64,000 nucleotides of DNA from Flavobacteriales bacterium (GCA_947496375.1 CANMCY010000010.1:1-64000), one strand, 5' to 3'. Positions 1 through 8,817 are shown, counted from the first letter of the stretch. The notes: a model not told the origin generated them from the sequence alone. Translations and numbers: made by a program.

Positions 1-849
1 AAGCGCCTTCCCACCATCATGCCCCCATTAAACCTGCATGAAGCCCTGGAAACCACCAAAATTCATTCTGTAGCAGGAAAACTGGGCAACAGCGGCGGCC
101 TTGTGGCGCACAGACCCTTTCGCAGTCCGCACCATACCATCAGCGATGTAGCCCTGGTGGGCGGCGGAAACCACCCACAGCCCGGTGAAATCAGTCTGGC
201 CCACAACGGGGTACTGTTTTTGGATGAACTGCCCGAATTTAAACGCACCGTCCTGGAGGTAATGCGGCAACCCCTGGAAGAGCGCAAAGTAACCATCTCC
301 CGCGCCCGATGGACCGTAGATTACCCTTCCAGTTTTATGCTGGTGGCCAGTATGAACCCCTGCCCTTGTGGTTACTACAACCATCCTGAAAAAGACTGCG
401 TTTGCGGACCGGGTGTGGTAGACCGCTACCTGAGCCGCATCTCAGGTCCGCTGCTGGACAGAATCGACATCCACATTGAGGTTACTCCTGTGGGGTTTGA
501 TGAGCTTACCGCCCGAAACCGACAAACTGAAAAAAGCGCCGATATCAGGGCCCGCGTGCAGCAGGCGCGCGATATTCAGCAACAGCGATACAGCGAATGG
601 AATGGGGTTTACTGCAATGCCCAGCTTCCGGGCAATAAAGTTCATGACGTCTGTGGCATAGATGCAGCCGGTCAGCTTCTGCTGAAATCTGCCATGCAAA
701 AACTCAATCTCAGTGCCCGTGCCTATGACAGAATTTTGAAAGTAAGCCGCACCATTGCTGATCTGGCGGGTTCAGACAATATTAAAATTGAACACCTGGC
801 AGAGGCCATTCACTACCGCAGTCTGGACAGAGAAAACTGGGGCGGATAA
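1..849 (+). CDS. yifB: YifB/ComM family Mg-chelatase-like AAA+ ATPase (5' truncated by window edge)
   Basis: The frame is open from the first base, so only the C-terminal 282 residues are visible. Walker B (GVLFLDELPEF) lies near visible residue 70. It is followed by the family's Cys-rich segment (NPCPCGYY...DCVCGPG, about residues 119-138) and the C-terminal Mg_chelatase_C helical region ending RSLDRENWGG. The Walker A motif and N-terminal Lon-like domain lie outside the window. In naturally competent bacteria ComM acts as a hexameric helicase promoting branch migration during transformation; the role in Bacteroidota is less clear. The gene ends 127 bp before the next gene, which has its own repeat-bearing upstream region, so the two are probably separate transcripts. 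Confidence 0.9.
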   Translation, partial: KRLPTIMPPLNLHEALETTKIHSVAGKLGNSGGLVAHRPFRSPHHTISDVALVGGGNHPQPGEISLAHNGVLFLDELPEFKRTVLEVMRQPLEERKVTISRARWTVDYPSSFMLVASMNPCPCGYYNHPEKDCVCGPGVVDRYLSRISGPLLDRIDIHIEVTPVGFDELTARNRQTEKSADIRARVQQARDIQQQRYSEWNGVYCNAQLPGNKVHDVCGIDAAGQLLLKSAMQKLNLSARAYDRILKVSRTIADLAGSDNIKIEHLAEAIHYRSLDRENWGG

Positions 850-856
850 ACCCAAA

Positions 857-976
857 TACCTTGGTATTTTAAACTTTATATTTTATTTTTACCTTGGAAT
901 ATTAAACTAATACTTCATTTTTTACCTTGGAATATTAAAGTTATAATACTATTTTTGCCTTGTTATTTTAAATACA
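857..976. repeat. Four 33-bp-spaced iterons upstream of the DUF4143 ATPase
   Basis: Copies of T(A/G)CCTTG..AT.TTAAA begin at 857, 890, 923 and 956, an exact 33-bp period. The two central copies share CCTTGGAATATTAAA; the outer ones are diverged (CCTTGGTATTTTAAA and CCTTGTTATTTTAAA). The last copy ends just before the ATG at 977. Three helical turns place all copies on about the same DNA face. This suggests a protein-binding or autoregulatory site, but no function is proven. Confidence 0.8.
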
Positions 977-2266
977 ATGTACAGAAATGCGATAAATCAA
1001 CTGGAGAAATGGGCTTCCAAACCCAGACGAAAACCACTGATTATCAATGGTGCAAGACAAATTGGCAAAAGCTGGACAGTGCGACAGCTTGGCAAAACAA
1101 AATATGCCGGCAATTATGTAGAGATCAACTTTGAAAAAACACCGCAGTTGTCAGCGCTTTTTGAGCAAGACCTGAATGTAAGTCGCATCGTGCAAGAACT
1201 GGAGGTGTTGCTCAATGTTTCCATCAGCAACAAAACCCTGCTGTTCTTTGATGAAATACAGCAATGCCCCAAGGCCATTGTCGCTCTTCGCTATTTTTAT
1301 GAAGACCTACCCCAAATGCATGTAATTGCCGCCGGTTCTCTGTTGGAATTTCAGCTTAAAGAGATATCGTTTCCTGTAGGCCGGGTTGAGCTAATGGACA
1401 TGTTTCCAATGGACTTCGAGGAATTTTTAAGGGCCAGGAATAATGAGGCCTTACTAAAACACATAAGCAGCCCACAGAAAAACATTCCTCAGCTTATCGA
1501 GCAGAAGATCTACCAAGAATTACTCAATTACTTTTGGGTTGGGGGTATGCCGGCTTGTGTGTATGAATTTATCCGCAGTGAGAATTATCGTGAAGTAAGA
1601 AAAATACAACAGGATTTGCTGTTCACATTCCAACAGGATTTTTCTAGCTACAACCCTGTGGTAAATAAAGATTGCTTACTTGACATACTGGACAATGTTT
1701 CCCTTAATGTTGGGTCACAAATTATCTATACCAAGCTTAGCAATCGATTTACCCTTCCTACCATCAAAAAGGGATTTGAAGTGCTTAGCACCGCCAAACT
1801 GATATACAAAGTCAGCAATGTGTCGGTACAGGGCCTGCCATTTTCCAAAACAGGCAAACAATTCAAGGCGTTGTTTCTGGATATAGGATTACTGCTGTGC
1901 CGCAGCAATGTGGCGTGGGAAAACCTTTTTCACAATAAGGATATAAATTCCAATTTTTCCGGATCTTGGGCAGAACAATTTGTAGGTCAGCAATTGCTGT
2001 GCGGGGGCTATAATCCTCTGTATTTCTGGGCAAGAATGCAAAAAAACAGTAGCGCTGAGGTGGATTTTGTCATCGAAAAAAACGGTGATATAATACCGAT
2101 CGAAGTAAAATCCGGTCGCTCGGGTAAATTAAGAAGTATGCATCTCTTGCTAAAAGAAAACCAACACGTTAAAAAAGGCATTGTCATGGCTAAGGTGGCC
2201 CCGGGAAATGAAGGGGCGTTGCAGTTTATGCCAATTTATCATGCCGCTAACCTAGGGGCTGATTGA
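977..2266 (+). CDS. AAA_14/DUF4143 family ATPase
   Basis: 429 residues, the usual size for this widespread family. Walker A is GARQIGKS (25-32) and Walker B LLFFDE (88-93), followed by a GSLLEF sensor-like segment. The C-terminal DUF4143 half ends with a restriction-endonuclease-like pattern EVDFVIEKNG..IPIEVKSG (about 365-385), which keeps the E-D...E-x-K spacing of PD-(D/E)XK folds. The biological role of the family is not established. The start is the first ATG, placed directly after the iterons. Composition is more AT-rich than the flanks. The gene converges tail to tail with the methyltransferase (1-bp gap). Confidence 0.85.
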   Translation: MYRNAINQLEKWASKPRRKPLIINGARQIGKSWTVRQLGKTKYAGNYVEINFEKTPQLSALFEQDLNVSRIVQELEVLLNVSISNKTLLFFDEIQQCPKAIVALRYFYEDLPQMHVIAAGSLLEFQLKEISFPVGRVELMDMFPMDFEEFLRARNNEALLKHISSPQKNIPQLIEQKIYQELLNYFWVGGMPACVYEFIRSENYREVRKIQQDLLFTFQQDFSSYNPVVNKDCLLDILDNVSLNVGSQIIYTKLSNRFTLPTIKKGFEVLSTAKLIYKVSNVSVQGLPFSKTGKQFKALFLDIGLLLCRSNVAWENLFHNKDINSNFSGSWAEQFVGQQLLCGGYNPLYFWARMQKNSSAEVDFVIEKNGDIIPIEVKSGRSGKLRSMHLLLKENQHVKKGIVMAKVAPGNEGALQFMPIYHAANLGAD

Positions 2267-2267
2267 A

Positions 2268-3014
2268 CTACACATCACAAGCAACCCAGATATAGGGCGC
2301 AGTTGTTTTACCCTTCATCCCCAATAATTTGGCGATAACTTTTCCCGAAAACCAGGAGGCCTTAAAGAAAAGTTTGACCCATGCGGGCTGTGAAGCATAG
2401 TTTTCCAGCCATATACTGAAATTACCCCAGTAACCGCCCTGTACCTGCTTACCTCCCAGCCCTGCCAGCATGCGCTTCAACAATTCGGGATCCATGCAAG
2501 GGATAAAATGCTTGTCATAATTTTCCTTGTCAAACTTGCGCTGAAACCAGCCGTTAATACCGGTAAAATTGGGAAGTATCAGAAAAAGTCTGCCACCGGA
2601 TTTCACATATTTTACATGGGCCTTCAGAATGGCTTGTGTATCCTCAAAATGCTCAATCAGACCAATGGAAAAAACAAAATCAAAGGTTTGGTGCGCCGGC
2701 TCGGCTGCCAGAATATCGGCCTCTTTCCATTCCAATGCATCAGGAGCAAGGTGATTGGCACTCAGAAACCGGTGCAGCAATGATTCATCAATAAAATAAT
2801 CAACCAAAGAACACGGCAGACCCAAATCACGCTGTACGTGAATGGAAAAAGTACCGGGAAACCCGCCCAGTTCGCATGCATTCTGAAATGTCTTTCCGGT
2901 CAATACTTCTTGAAAAAGACGGGTAAAAACGTATTCGGTTCTTACGGGTTTTTCAAACTCCTCTATCTTGCTGTGCCAGTAATCTGACCAGAATTTGCGG
3001 GTGGTGAGTTCCAT
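2268..3014 (-). CDS. Class I SAM-dependent methyltransferase, substrate unknown
   Basis: 248 residues. A Rossmann-type motif I is seen as NACELGGFPGTFS (about 41-53), an acidic residue after the second strand (KEADILAAEP), and motif IV-like DFVFSIGLIEHFED, as in methyltransferase_11/25 proteins. The C-terminal part is rich in aromatic and basic residues (WFQRKF, KLFFKASWFSGKV) and may contact membrane or glycan, but this is only a guess. A strong hairpin terminator separates it from the S46 peptidase upstream on the same strand, so it probably has its own start or depends on read-through. The substrate cannot be inferred. Confidence 0.75.
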   Translation of the reverse strand: MELTTRKFWSDYWHSKIEEFEKPVRTEYVFTRLFQEVLTGKTFQNACELGGFPGTFSIHVQRDLGLPCSLVDYFIDESLLHRFLSANHLAPDALEWKEADILAAEPAHQTFDFVFSIGLIEHFEDTQAILKAHVKYVKSGGRLFLILPNFTGINGWFQRKFDKENYDKHFIPCMDPELLKRMLAGLGGKQVQGGYWGNFSIWLENYASQPAWVKLFFKASWFSGKVIAKLLGMKGKTTAPYIWVACDV

Positions 3015-3028
3015 GGGTGATGATGATG

Positions 3029-3055
3029 AAAAAAGCGGCGCCGTTCGGCGCCGCT
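3029..3055 (-). terminator. Rho-independent terminator of the S46 peptidase gene
   Basis: A 9-bp GC-rich stem (AGCGGCGCC paired with GGCGCCGCT) with a 4-nt loop is followed on the minus strand by six U residues. It lies 9 bp beyond the stop of the peptidase gene. Confidence 0.85.
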
Positions 3056-3063
3056 CTGAATGA

Positions 3064-5235
3064 TTATTTTACCAGGGTCATTTCATTAAGGAGGTGTCCT
3101 GCACCACCCAGTTTATCCATGATAAACAGAGTGAAACGGATGTCTACGCTGATGGTGCGCTGAACGGCAGGCATAAAACCAAAGTCGCTGGCAATGGCCT
3201 CCCAGTTTCCGTCGAACGCAGTGCCAATCAGCTCCCCATTTCCATTAATCACCGGACTGCCGCTGTTGCCGCCGGTAATGTCATTATCTGTGAGGAAGCA
3301 GGTGTGCAATTCTCCGTCTTTATCCGCATACATGCCATAGTCCTTTTTGCGGATCAAATCCAGCAGGGCAGGCGGTGCATCAAATTCAAAGTCTCCGGCC
3401 TTGTACTTCTCCAAATATCCCTTTGCGGTAGTGAATTCTTTGTATACAACACCATCTTTTGGATCGTAGTTCAACACCGTGCCATAGGTCATGCGCATGG
3501 TTCCATTGGCATCGGGAGCCATTACCTTCTCAGGATTCATTTCGCTCAAAGCTGCCAGGAATAACCGGTCAGCACGGGCCTTTTTTGCATTGATTTCGTC
3601 ATAAATGGGTTTCAGATCCCCGTTCAGTCTTCCATTATATCCGCTCACTATGGCAAAAATGGGATCTTTTGTTAACGCGCTAACCTTAGGGGCTTTCATA
3701 AACTTGGCAAGCTTGGCTTTGTCGGTGAATATGCTGCTTTTCCAGAGATATGCTGCAAGCTTATTGTAATCGCGCTTATGCTTGACTACCAAATTATTGA
3801 GACTCACCGGCAGATTGGCATGGTCTAAATCTTCATACAAACGACGTAATACAGCCGACAATACTTCTTTCTCAATGGGTGCATGAAATTCCTTGAACAT
3901 TTCATCCAGCATGCCCGACATTCTTTCAGCCGCCTTAATTCCCTCAGGTCCCATTTTCCCGTCTTTGGCATCGCGCAACAACGCAGATGACTGCAGGGCA
4001 AACGTCATGGGCTGGCTGTTGGCAATACCATCCTGCAAATACACCGGATATAACCCATATTGATTCAGCTTCTGATAAACTTCATCGTACAGCGATGTCA
4101 CCTCACCATACACATCCTGTTTATTATTGGCTTTCACCCATGCTTCAAATTCAAGTTCTACTTTTTTACGAGCCGCAAAAATCTCGGGCTTGCTGAGCTC
4201 TCCGGCCTCCCCGTTGAACTTATTCCAGTAGTTACCCAAACCTGCCAGTCTATCACTATACATCAGTCGGATGGTGGCATCCTGTTTCATGTATTTCTCA
4301 TACACATCCATGATGTCGCGGCGAACCTGCACACGCATGGGACGCTCTTTGCCACCCAGGTAGCGCACACCTTCACTGTAGGTGTAACGAGTGGTGCGGC
4401 CGGGATAGCCCATAATCATGGCAAAATCGCCGGTTGATGTACCCTTCAGACTCACCGGGAAAAACTTTTTGGGCTCGTAGGGCTTGTTGTTTTTGTTCAT
4501 GTCGGCGGGCTTGTTGTCGGTGCCGGAATAAATGCGGAACATGCTGAAATCGCATGTATGACGGGGCCAGCGCCAGTTATCGGTTTCCCCACCGAATTTA
4601 CCCACGTTTTCGGGTGGCGTGCCTACCAGGCGAATGTCGCGATATACCTCGTAATACATGGCAAGAAAGCGATTTCCTCCCCAAAAAGGCACCAATTCCA
4701 CCATGTAGTTTGCCTTATCATCGCCCAGGGATGCCTCCAGCTCTTTTTTAGTCCTGCTCACCGATTCCATTACGGCTTTATTGCGGTCGGCTTCCACCAT
4801 ATTAATGGGAATGATGGCAAGCACCTGCTCTGTAACATCCTCCACCTTGCGCAGCAATCCTATATTGAAATTGGCAGGGCGCTCCTCTTCTTTGGATTTG
4901 GCCCAGAAACCATTGCTCAGAATATTGTCCTGGGGGGTGCTAAGCTCCTGTATAGCGCCATAACCGCAATGGTGGTTAGTAAGAAACAAACCTTCGCGGC
5001 TAATGATTTCACCGGTACAAAACATACGGCCCTGCTTGCTCATGAGGCGTACAACAGCGTCTTTGAGTGAAGCATTGTTAATGCTGTAAATGTCTTCTGC
5101 GGTAAGTTTCAGGCCTTTTGCCTGCATGGGATCCTGCAGTTTTGCCACCATGGTCAGGGGCCACATGCCTTCATCGGCACGCAATCCCAAAGTGCTGAAC
5201 ACAGCAAGCAATAAAGAAAAGATGGTTTTTTTCAT
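3064..5235 (-). CDS. S46 family dipeptidyl-peptidase, DPP7-like
   Basis: 723 residues from the ATG at 5235, chosen because it yields a signal peptide (MKKTIFSLLLAVFSTLGLRA); the open frame extends further 5' without sense. Family landmarks: TNHHCGYG with catalytic His89, GGETDNWRWPRHTCDF containing the triad Asp, and TGGNSGSP with Ser658. In characterised Porphyromonas enzymes, Arg673 of DPP11 selects acidic P1 residues while DPP7 has Gly there. Counting 18 residues from Ser658 gives Gly676 (FDGNWE), so a hydrophobic-preferring DPP7-type specificity is inferred. It probably acts in the periplasm, releasing dipeptides from peptides for nutrition. Confidence 0.93.
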   Translation of the reverse strand: MKKTIFSLLLAVFSTLGLRADEGMWPLTMVAKLQDPMQAKGLKLTAEDIYSINNASLKDAVVRLMSKQGRMFCTGEIISREGLFLTNHHCGYGAIQELSTPQDNILSNGFWAKSKEEERPANFNIGLLRKVEDVTEQVLAIIPINMVEADRNKAVMESVSRTKKELEASLGDDKANYMVELVPFWGGNRFLAMYYEVYRDIRLVGTPPENVGKFGGETDNWRWPRHTCDFSMFRIYSGTDNKPADMNKNNKPYEPKKFFPVSLKGTSTGDFAMIMGYPGRTTRYTYSEGVRYLGGKERPMRVQVRRDIMDVYEKYMKQDATIRLMYSDRLAGLGNYWNKFNGEAGELSKPEIFAARKKVELEFEAWVKANNKQDVYGEVTSLYDEVYQKLNQYGLYPVYLQDGIANSQPMTFALQSSALLRDAKDGKMGPEGIKAAERMSGMLDEMFKEFHAPIEKEVLSAVLRRLYEDLDHANLPVSLNNLVVKHKRDYNKLAAYLWKSSIFTDKAKLAKFMKAPKVSALTKDPIFAIVSGYNGRLNGDLKPIYDEINAKKARADRLFLAALSEMNPEKVMAPDANGTMRMTYGTVLNYDPKDGVVYKEFTTAKGYLEKYKAGDFEFDAPPALLDLIRKKDYGMYADKDGELHTCFLTDNDITGGNSGSPVINGNGELIGTAFDGNWEAIASDFGFMPAVQRTISVDIRFTLFIMDKLGGAGHLLNEMTLVK

Positions 5236-5306
5236 AGGTTTAAAGGAAATGCAAAGATGCAAAATTTTAAGCAAAGCAGGAATTAGGAATTTTGAGATAT
5301 TTGTCG

Positions 5307-5314
5307 TATATTTG
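5307..5314 (+). promoter_or_regulatory. Candidate -7 element (TATATTTG) for the DUF2892 gene
   Basis: TATATTTG matches the Bacteroidota -7 consensus TAnnTTTG and lies 10 bp before the ATG at 5324. No TTTG at the usual distance was found upstream, so support is partial. Confidence 0.35.
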
Positions 5315-5323
5315 AAGGTATAC

Positions 5324-5536
5324 ATGATGAAAACAAACATCGGAAAAACAGACCGTTTGGTGCGCATTACCCTTTCACTGATTTTGTCGGTACTCTATTT
5401 TACCGGTACTGTTGGTGGAATCGTTGGGTTGGTTTTGTTGCTGATTGGCGGTGCACTGCTGGCTACCGCATTTCTTCAGTTTTGCGGCATTTACGCCCTG
5501 CTGGGTATTAGTACCTGCAAGTTACAAAAGCAATAA
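5324..5536 (+). CDS. Small DUF2892 (YgaP-like) inner-membrane protein
   Basis: 70 residues from the first of two consecutive ATGs (5324, 5327). The sequence has the DUF2892 pattern: N-terminal MKTNIGKTDRLVRI, then two hydrophobic segments (about 17-38 and 41-60) with a Gly-rich turn, and a C-terminal CGIYALLGISTCK. The same membrane domain is found fused to rhodaneses in YgaP. Alone it is a small membrane protein of unknown role. The two Cys near the C-terminus are typical. It is divergent from the S46 peptidase. Confidence 0.85.
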   Translation: MMKTNIGKTDRLVRITLSLILSVLYFTGTVGGIVGLVLLLIGGALLATAFLQFCGIYALLGISTCKLQKQ

Positions 5537-5742
5537 AAGTAAGGCTTTATCGAAGCGCTAATTATTTCCATTAAAAACCACATGTGAAGCGCTTCGCTGA
5601 TTAAGTTTAATGCGCTGTCATCAAGCTATCCAATCAGATTACACTGATGTTCATTCTGATTGAGTCAGGATTTGTCCTGAGTGCACAAACCGATACAGAA
5701 AATCTGCGGGTAGCTAGCTCAACTTCGTAATTCGCTGCTATT
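5537..5742. other. Intergenic gap downstream of both neighbours
   Basis: About 205 bp without a supportable gene. It holds an inverted repeat CGAAGCGCT (5551-5559) / AGCGCTTCG (5588-5596) with a 28-nt spacer. No U-tract makes it a clear terminator for the long minus-strand operon that ends at 5743. Confidence 0.5.
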
Positions 5743-7473
5743 TTAATAAACCCCATACACTCGCATGGAGGTTACCGTAATTCTGCCTCCTGTGCAGCCT
5801 CCGAGGCCGAGCACACCGGATAAAACAACGTTTCCTGCCGTTGTGCTGGCCCCGGAAACAGATACCTTGAACGGAAAAATCCAGCCCGTATTGCCGGTGC
5901 CCCCGCCGGTTACACTTCGCCGCGCCTGGGTTGTGGTGCTTGGACCACTGGGCAAGGCAATGGTTACCTCTCCATAATTGAATGACCCTCCATTGGCCCC
6001 AATTTCCATGTAACCCTCTGCTTCAGCAATGATGCGGCTATACGTATTGGCTGCAAGGGAATAGGTTTTGATGGTTCCGCTGCTGGTCCCGGTGCCACAA
6101 GGCGAATAATTGACGTTGATGTTGCTACTTTGAGATTCATCCGCATTCAACAATACCACAGTGCCTTTGGCGGCTGAAGTTGATGTTCCTGCATTTACCA
6201 GGGCAATCCATTTTGCCCCTTCCCAGTAATAAAAAAGATTATCATCTATGTTGAAAACAAGCAAACCGGCAGACGGGCTTTTAATTGCCTGCATCTGTAT
6301 CTTTGTCATTCTTGGAAACAACACCCCTTTTTGGGTTGAATTCACCTGAAATAACGCTGCAGTATCTACTTTGGATGTCCCAATTGCCACAGGCCCTTTT
6401 GGGTAATAACTTACCAAACTGTCCTGTTTCCAGTTGGCTGTGTCGCCATCAGCCACACTAAAGGTTACTGAATTCCCTTTGGTAATTTCCATGGTTCTGT
6501 CCATTTTGCTGGCAGTTACCACAAGTTGTTGAGAATCTGCATCTGTGATGGTTCCACCCCCATTGCTCAGGGCTATCTGATTGCCTTTTTTGGTCAGAAC
6601 CTGTAGCTCATTAAAAGCACTGCTATCCGGCAAGTGGATTATGCCCCCTCCCTGACTGAGGATAATTCTGCCCCCGTTTCGGTTGATGTTTTGCAGCTCG
6701 TTGGTAGCGCTGCTATCCGGAACTGTGATAATACCACCACCTTGATTCAGAATAATCCTTCCCCCGTTTCTGCTGATGCTTTGCAGCTCATTGGTAGAAC
6801 TGCTATCGGGTAAAAACAATGTTCCACCATTCAGGCTCAGCAACAAACGACCACCCACGCGGGTAAGTTTCTGAAGTTCGTTGGTCGATAAACTGTCTCC
6901 ATCCGACACAGAAAACGAAACAGGTTTGTAATTGCCCAGTTTCAGTTGTCTGTTATTGCCTATCACGGTCAGTTGCAGCGAGTCTGAACTGCTGCCTGAT
7001 GACAATGCATAGGGCACACTCCAAAACTGTGTTGTGCCCATGTCTGCATACACCGGTTTCCATCCCCAGCGCGGTATTGAAGGCATTACACATATCTTTA
7101 GGTTGAAAAAATACTTATCGCTGCCCCAGGGGATATCCACAATCTTTTTATACAGGCCCGTCAAAAATGTGCCCTGACCGACAATAACCGTAAACATGCC
7201 GTCAGCATTGCTGTTCACCTTATGCTCATCACGATACATTACTGTTCCGGTGGCTGTACTTTTCAATATGGTGGTCTGCACCAGTATGCTGCGTTTAGCC
7301 GCCAGGTTGCCGCTTCCATCTCGGGCCACTGCCTGATATACCATGCCGCTGGGTGCAATCTGAGCCATTACCCCGGTGAAACTAAACATAGCCATAAACA
7401 ATGAAGCCCATAATGAGACAAATGGCTTTCTGTTCAATAAAAATTCGTACAACATACCTGCCGTTATTTTCAT
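5743..7473 (-). CDS. Fiber-like secreted protein with four 30-residue repeats and a unique head domain (fiber A)
   Basis: 576 residues from the ATG at 7473, which overlaps the preceding stop as TAATG. Order: signal peptide (1-37); an N-terminal domain common in Bacteroidota secreted proteins (PSGMVYQAVARDGSGN...RDEHKVNSN, about 41-160); four tandem repeats of exactly 30 residues (198-317; pattern NELQ..xRxGGRxxLxxGGGxxxLPDSS); a GVLFPRMT...AGLLVF segment about residue 380 seen in tail-fiber-like proteins; and a C-terminal Gly/Ser/Thr-rich beta domain (about 430-576) with two Cys. It is last in the operon. The architecture suggests an elongated, perhaps trimeric, surface fiber. Function unknown. 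Confidence 0.8.
   Translation of the reverse strand: MKITAGMLYEFLLNRKPFVSLWASLFMAMFSFTGVMAQIAPSGMVYQAVARDGSGNLAAKRSILVQTTILKSTATGTVMYRDEHKVNSNADGMFTVIVGQGTFLTGLYKKIVDIPWGSDKYFFNLKICVMPSIPRWGWKPVYADMGTTQFWSVPYALSSGSSSDSLQLTVIGNNRQLKLGNYKPVSFSVSDGDSLSTNELQKLTRVGGRLLLSLNGGTLFLPDSSSTNELQSISRNGGRIILNQGGGIITVPDSSATNELQNINRNGGRIILSQGGGIIHLPDSSAFNELQVLTKKGNQIALSNGGGTITDADSQQLVVTASKMDRTMEITKGNSVTFSVADGDTANWKQDSLVSYYPKGPVAIGTSKVDTAALFQVNSTQKGVLFPRMTKIQMQAIKSPSAGLLVFNIDDNLFYYWEGAKWIALVNAGTSTSAAKGTVVLLNADESQSSNINVNYSPCGTGTSSGTIKTYSLAANTYSRIIAEAEGYMEIGANGGSFNYGEVTIALPSGPSTTTQARRSVTGGGTGNTGWIFPFKVSVSGASTTAGNVVLSGVLGLGGCTGGRITVTSMRVYGVY
6523..6882 (-). repeat. Four 90-bp coding repeats in fiber A
   Basis: Residues 198-317 form four consecutive 30-residue units, each starting NELQ (KLTR, SISR, NINR, VLTK) and containing GGR/GNQ, a GGG (NGG in unit 1) turn and, except in the last unit, LPDSS or VPDSS. 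The two central units are nearly identical, suggesting recent duplication or homogenisation. Confidence 0.9.
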
Positions 7474-7901
7474 TAGGGTGCTTCTTTGAATTCCAAAACA
7501 CTGATATACAAAACACCGCTGCCGGCGGCAATGGTAGTGGCAGCTGGTAGCCACATAGGTGTTTTTTGTTCCCAGATGATGTACTCCGGTGACCATGAGA
7601 CGCCAAAGCCATGACTCCACTGGTAACTAGCGTTCTGGGCCGAGAAACGCTGTGCCCTCACCATCAGCTTGTTTCCATTAATAACGATTGAATCTGATAT
7701 ATTTACCGGTGTTGTGCCTGCAGGACAATCAGCCACCGGCCTTGAATACACAAAACTCTCAATTTTCCACACCCTGCCGGTCGGAACCGTATCGGTCCTG
7801 CTGCTTACCAGCCGAGACTTCCCGAATTGAAGATTCTGGGCAATCAGTTTTTGACATATCAATGTCAAGAATAGTATGGTCAAGCACAATATTTTTTGCA
7901 T
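7473..7901 (-). CDS. Array paralog P1: small secreted protein of the QNLQFG...LEF family
   Basis: 142 residues. The signal peptide is probably cut after MQKILCLTILFLTLICQKLIAQ, leaving NLQFGKSRLVSSRTDTVP. Shared family blocks: VPTGRVWKIESFVYS, one Cys (ADCPAGT), NISDSIVINGNKLMVRAQRF, then WEQKTPMWLP and a C-terminal YISVLEFKEAP. Its loop between RAQRF and the PEY block is the longest of the set (SAQNASYQWSHGFGVSW). The stop overlaps the start of fiber A (TAATG), which suggests translational coupling. No T9SS sorting domain. Fold and role unknown; probably an all-beta domain. Confidence 0.85.
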   Translation of the reverse strand: MQKILCLTILFLTLICQKLIAQNLQFGKSRLVSSRTDTVPTGRVWKIESFVYSRPVADCPAGTTPVNISDSIVINGNKLMVRAQRFSAQNASYQWSHGFGVSWSPEYIIWEQKTPMWLPAATTIAAGSGVLYISVLEFKEAP

Positions 7902-7925
7902 ATTATTTGTTTATTCTCTGCTTTT

Positions 7926-8342
7926 TTATGGTGTTTCTTTAAATTCCAGTATGCTGATATACCTGACACCGGTTCCTGCGGCAAGGGTTGTACCGGAAGG
8001 CAGCCACATGGGTGTTTTTTGTTCCCAAAGAAAAAATTCCGGACCGTATGTATCCGATCTCCACGGATGCCAAAGACCTGCAAACCGCTGTGCACGCACC
8101 GCAGTATTAAAACCATTTAGCACAATAGAATCAGATAAATTGATGGATGTAGAACCTCCGGGACAATCGGCCAGTGTTCTGGAATAAACAAAACTCTCTA
8201 TCTTCCATATTTTTCCGGAAGGTACTGTATCCTGCTTACTTCCCACCAGCTTTGTAAGCCCAAATTGAAGGTTCTGAGCAGATAATATTCCGGCTTGACA
8301 ACCTATCAACATGAGCATTACAGACTTTAAATATTGATGCAT
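7926..8342 (-). CDS. Array paralog P2
   Basis: 138 residues from the ATG at 8342; the in-frame ATG at 8378 would overlap the upstream gene and add a polar stretch ahead of the signal peptide MHQYLKSVMLMLIGCQAGILSAQ. The mature start is NLQFGLTKLVGSKQDTVP. Conserved Cys is in ADCPGGST. The loop reads GLWHPWRSDTYG before PEFFLWEQ. It ends LEFKETP. The gap to P1 is 24 bp. Confidence 0.85.
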   Translation of the reverse strand: MHQYLKSVMLMLIGCQAGILSAQNLQFGLTKLVGSKQDTVPSGKIWKIESFVYSRTLADCPGGSTSINLSDSIVLNGFNTAVRAQRFAGLWHPWRSDTYGPEFFLWEQKTPMWLPSGTTLAAGTGVRYISILEFKETP

Positions 8343-8364
8343 TGGCCTTTTATGTTTTTGAATA

Positions 8365-8817
8365 CTAGGGTGTTTCACTAAATTCTAATACATTGATATA
8401 CAAAACACCCCTGCCCGCCGACAAGGTTGTTTTGGCAGGTAACCACATCGGGGTCTTTTGTTCCCAAATGATAAACTCAGGGGAGGAAGCGGAAGTGGCA
8501 TTTACATAATAATTAACGATGGTACCAACAAAGCGCTGAGCCCTAACAGGCATCTTATTGCCATTCAACACAATAGAGTCGGTAATATTGACTGGCGTGG
8601 TATTGGTAGGACAATCGGTAATGGCTTTGGAGAACATAAAGCTTTCAACCTTCCATACCTTACCTACAGGTACCGTATCTGTCTTACTATCTATCAGTTT
8701 AGACTTGCCAAACTGCAGGTTTTGAGCACCCACCTGATGAGTATAACCAATCGTGGCCAGGATGACGATTAATAAACAGCTATTTTTCACGGAATCTATA
8801 CATTTAAGGGGTTTCAT
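8365..8817 (-). CDS. Array paralog P3
   Basis: 150 residues from the ATG at 8817, which overlaps the end of P4 by 14 bp. A GTG nine codons later would give a cleaner signal peptide (VKNSCLLIVILATIGYTHQ) and cannot be excluded. Mature start NLQFGKSKLIDSKTDTVP; Cys in TDCPTNTT; loop VGTIVNYYVNATSASS, which lacks the Trp seen in most copies; end LEFSETP. First 40 mature residues are nearly identical to P4. Confidence 0.82.
   Translation of the reverse strand: MKPLKCIDSVKNSCLLIVILATIGYTHQVGAQNLQFGKSKLIDSKTDTVPVGKVWKVESFMFSKAITDCPTNTTPVNITDSIVLNGNKMPVRAQRFVGTIVNYYVNATSASSPEFIIWEQKTPMWLPAKTTLSAGRGVLYINVLEFSETP

Noticed and set aside
5236-5367. N-terminal extension of the S46 peptidase
   Set aside because: Hydrophobic but unlike the family and located before a standard signal peptide; it covers the intergenic promoter region.
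5551-5596. Terminator for the array operon
   Set aside because: The CGAAGCGCT inverted repeat has a 28-nt loop and no U-run.
6523-6882. CRISPR-like regularly spaced repeats
   Set aside because: The 90-bp units are contiguous coding repeats without spacers, in frame with a protein; the 33-bp iterons at 857-976 are likewise too few and have no cas genes.
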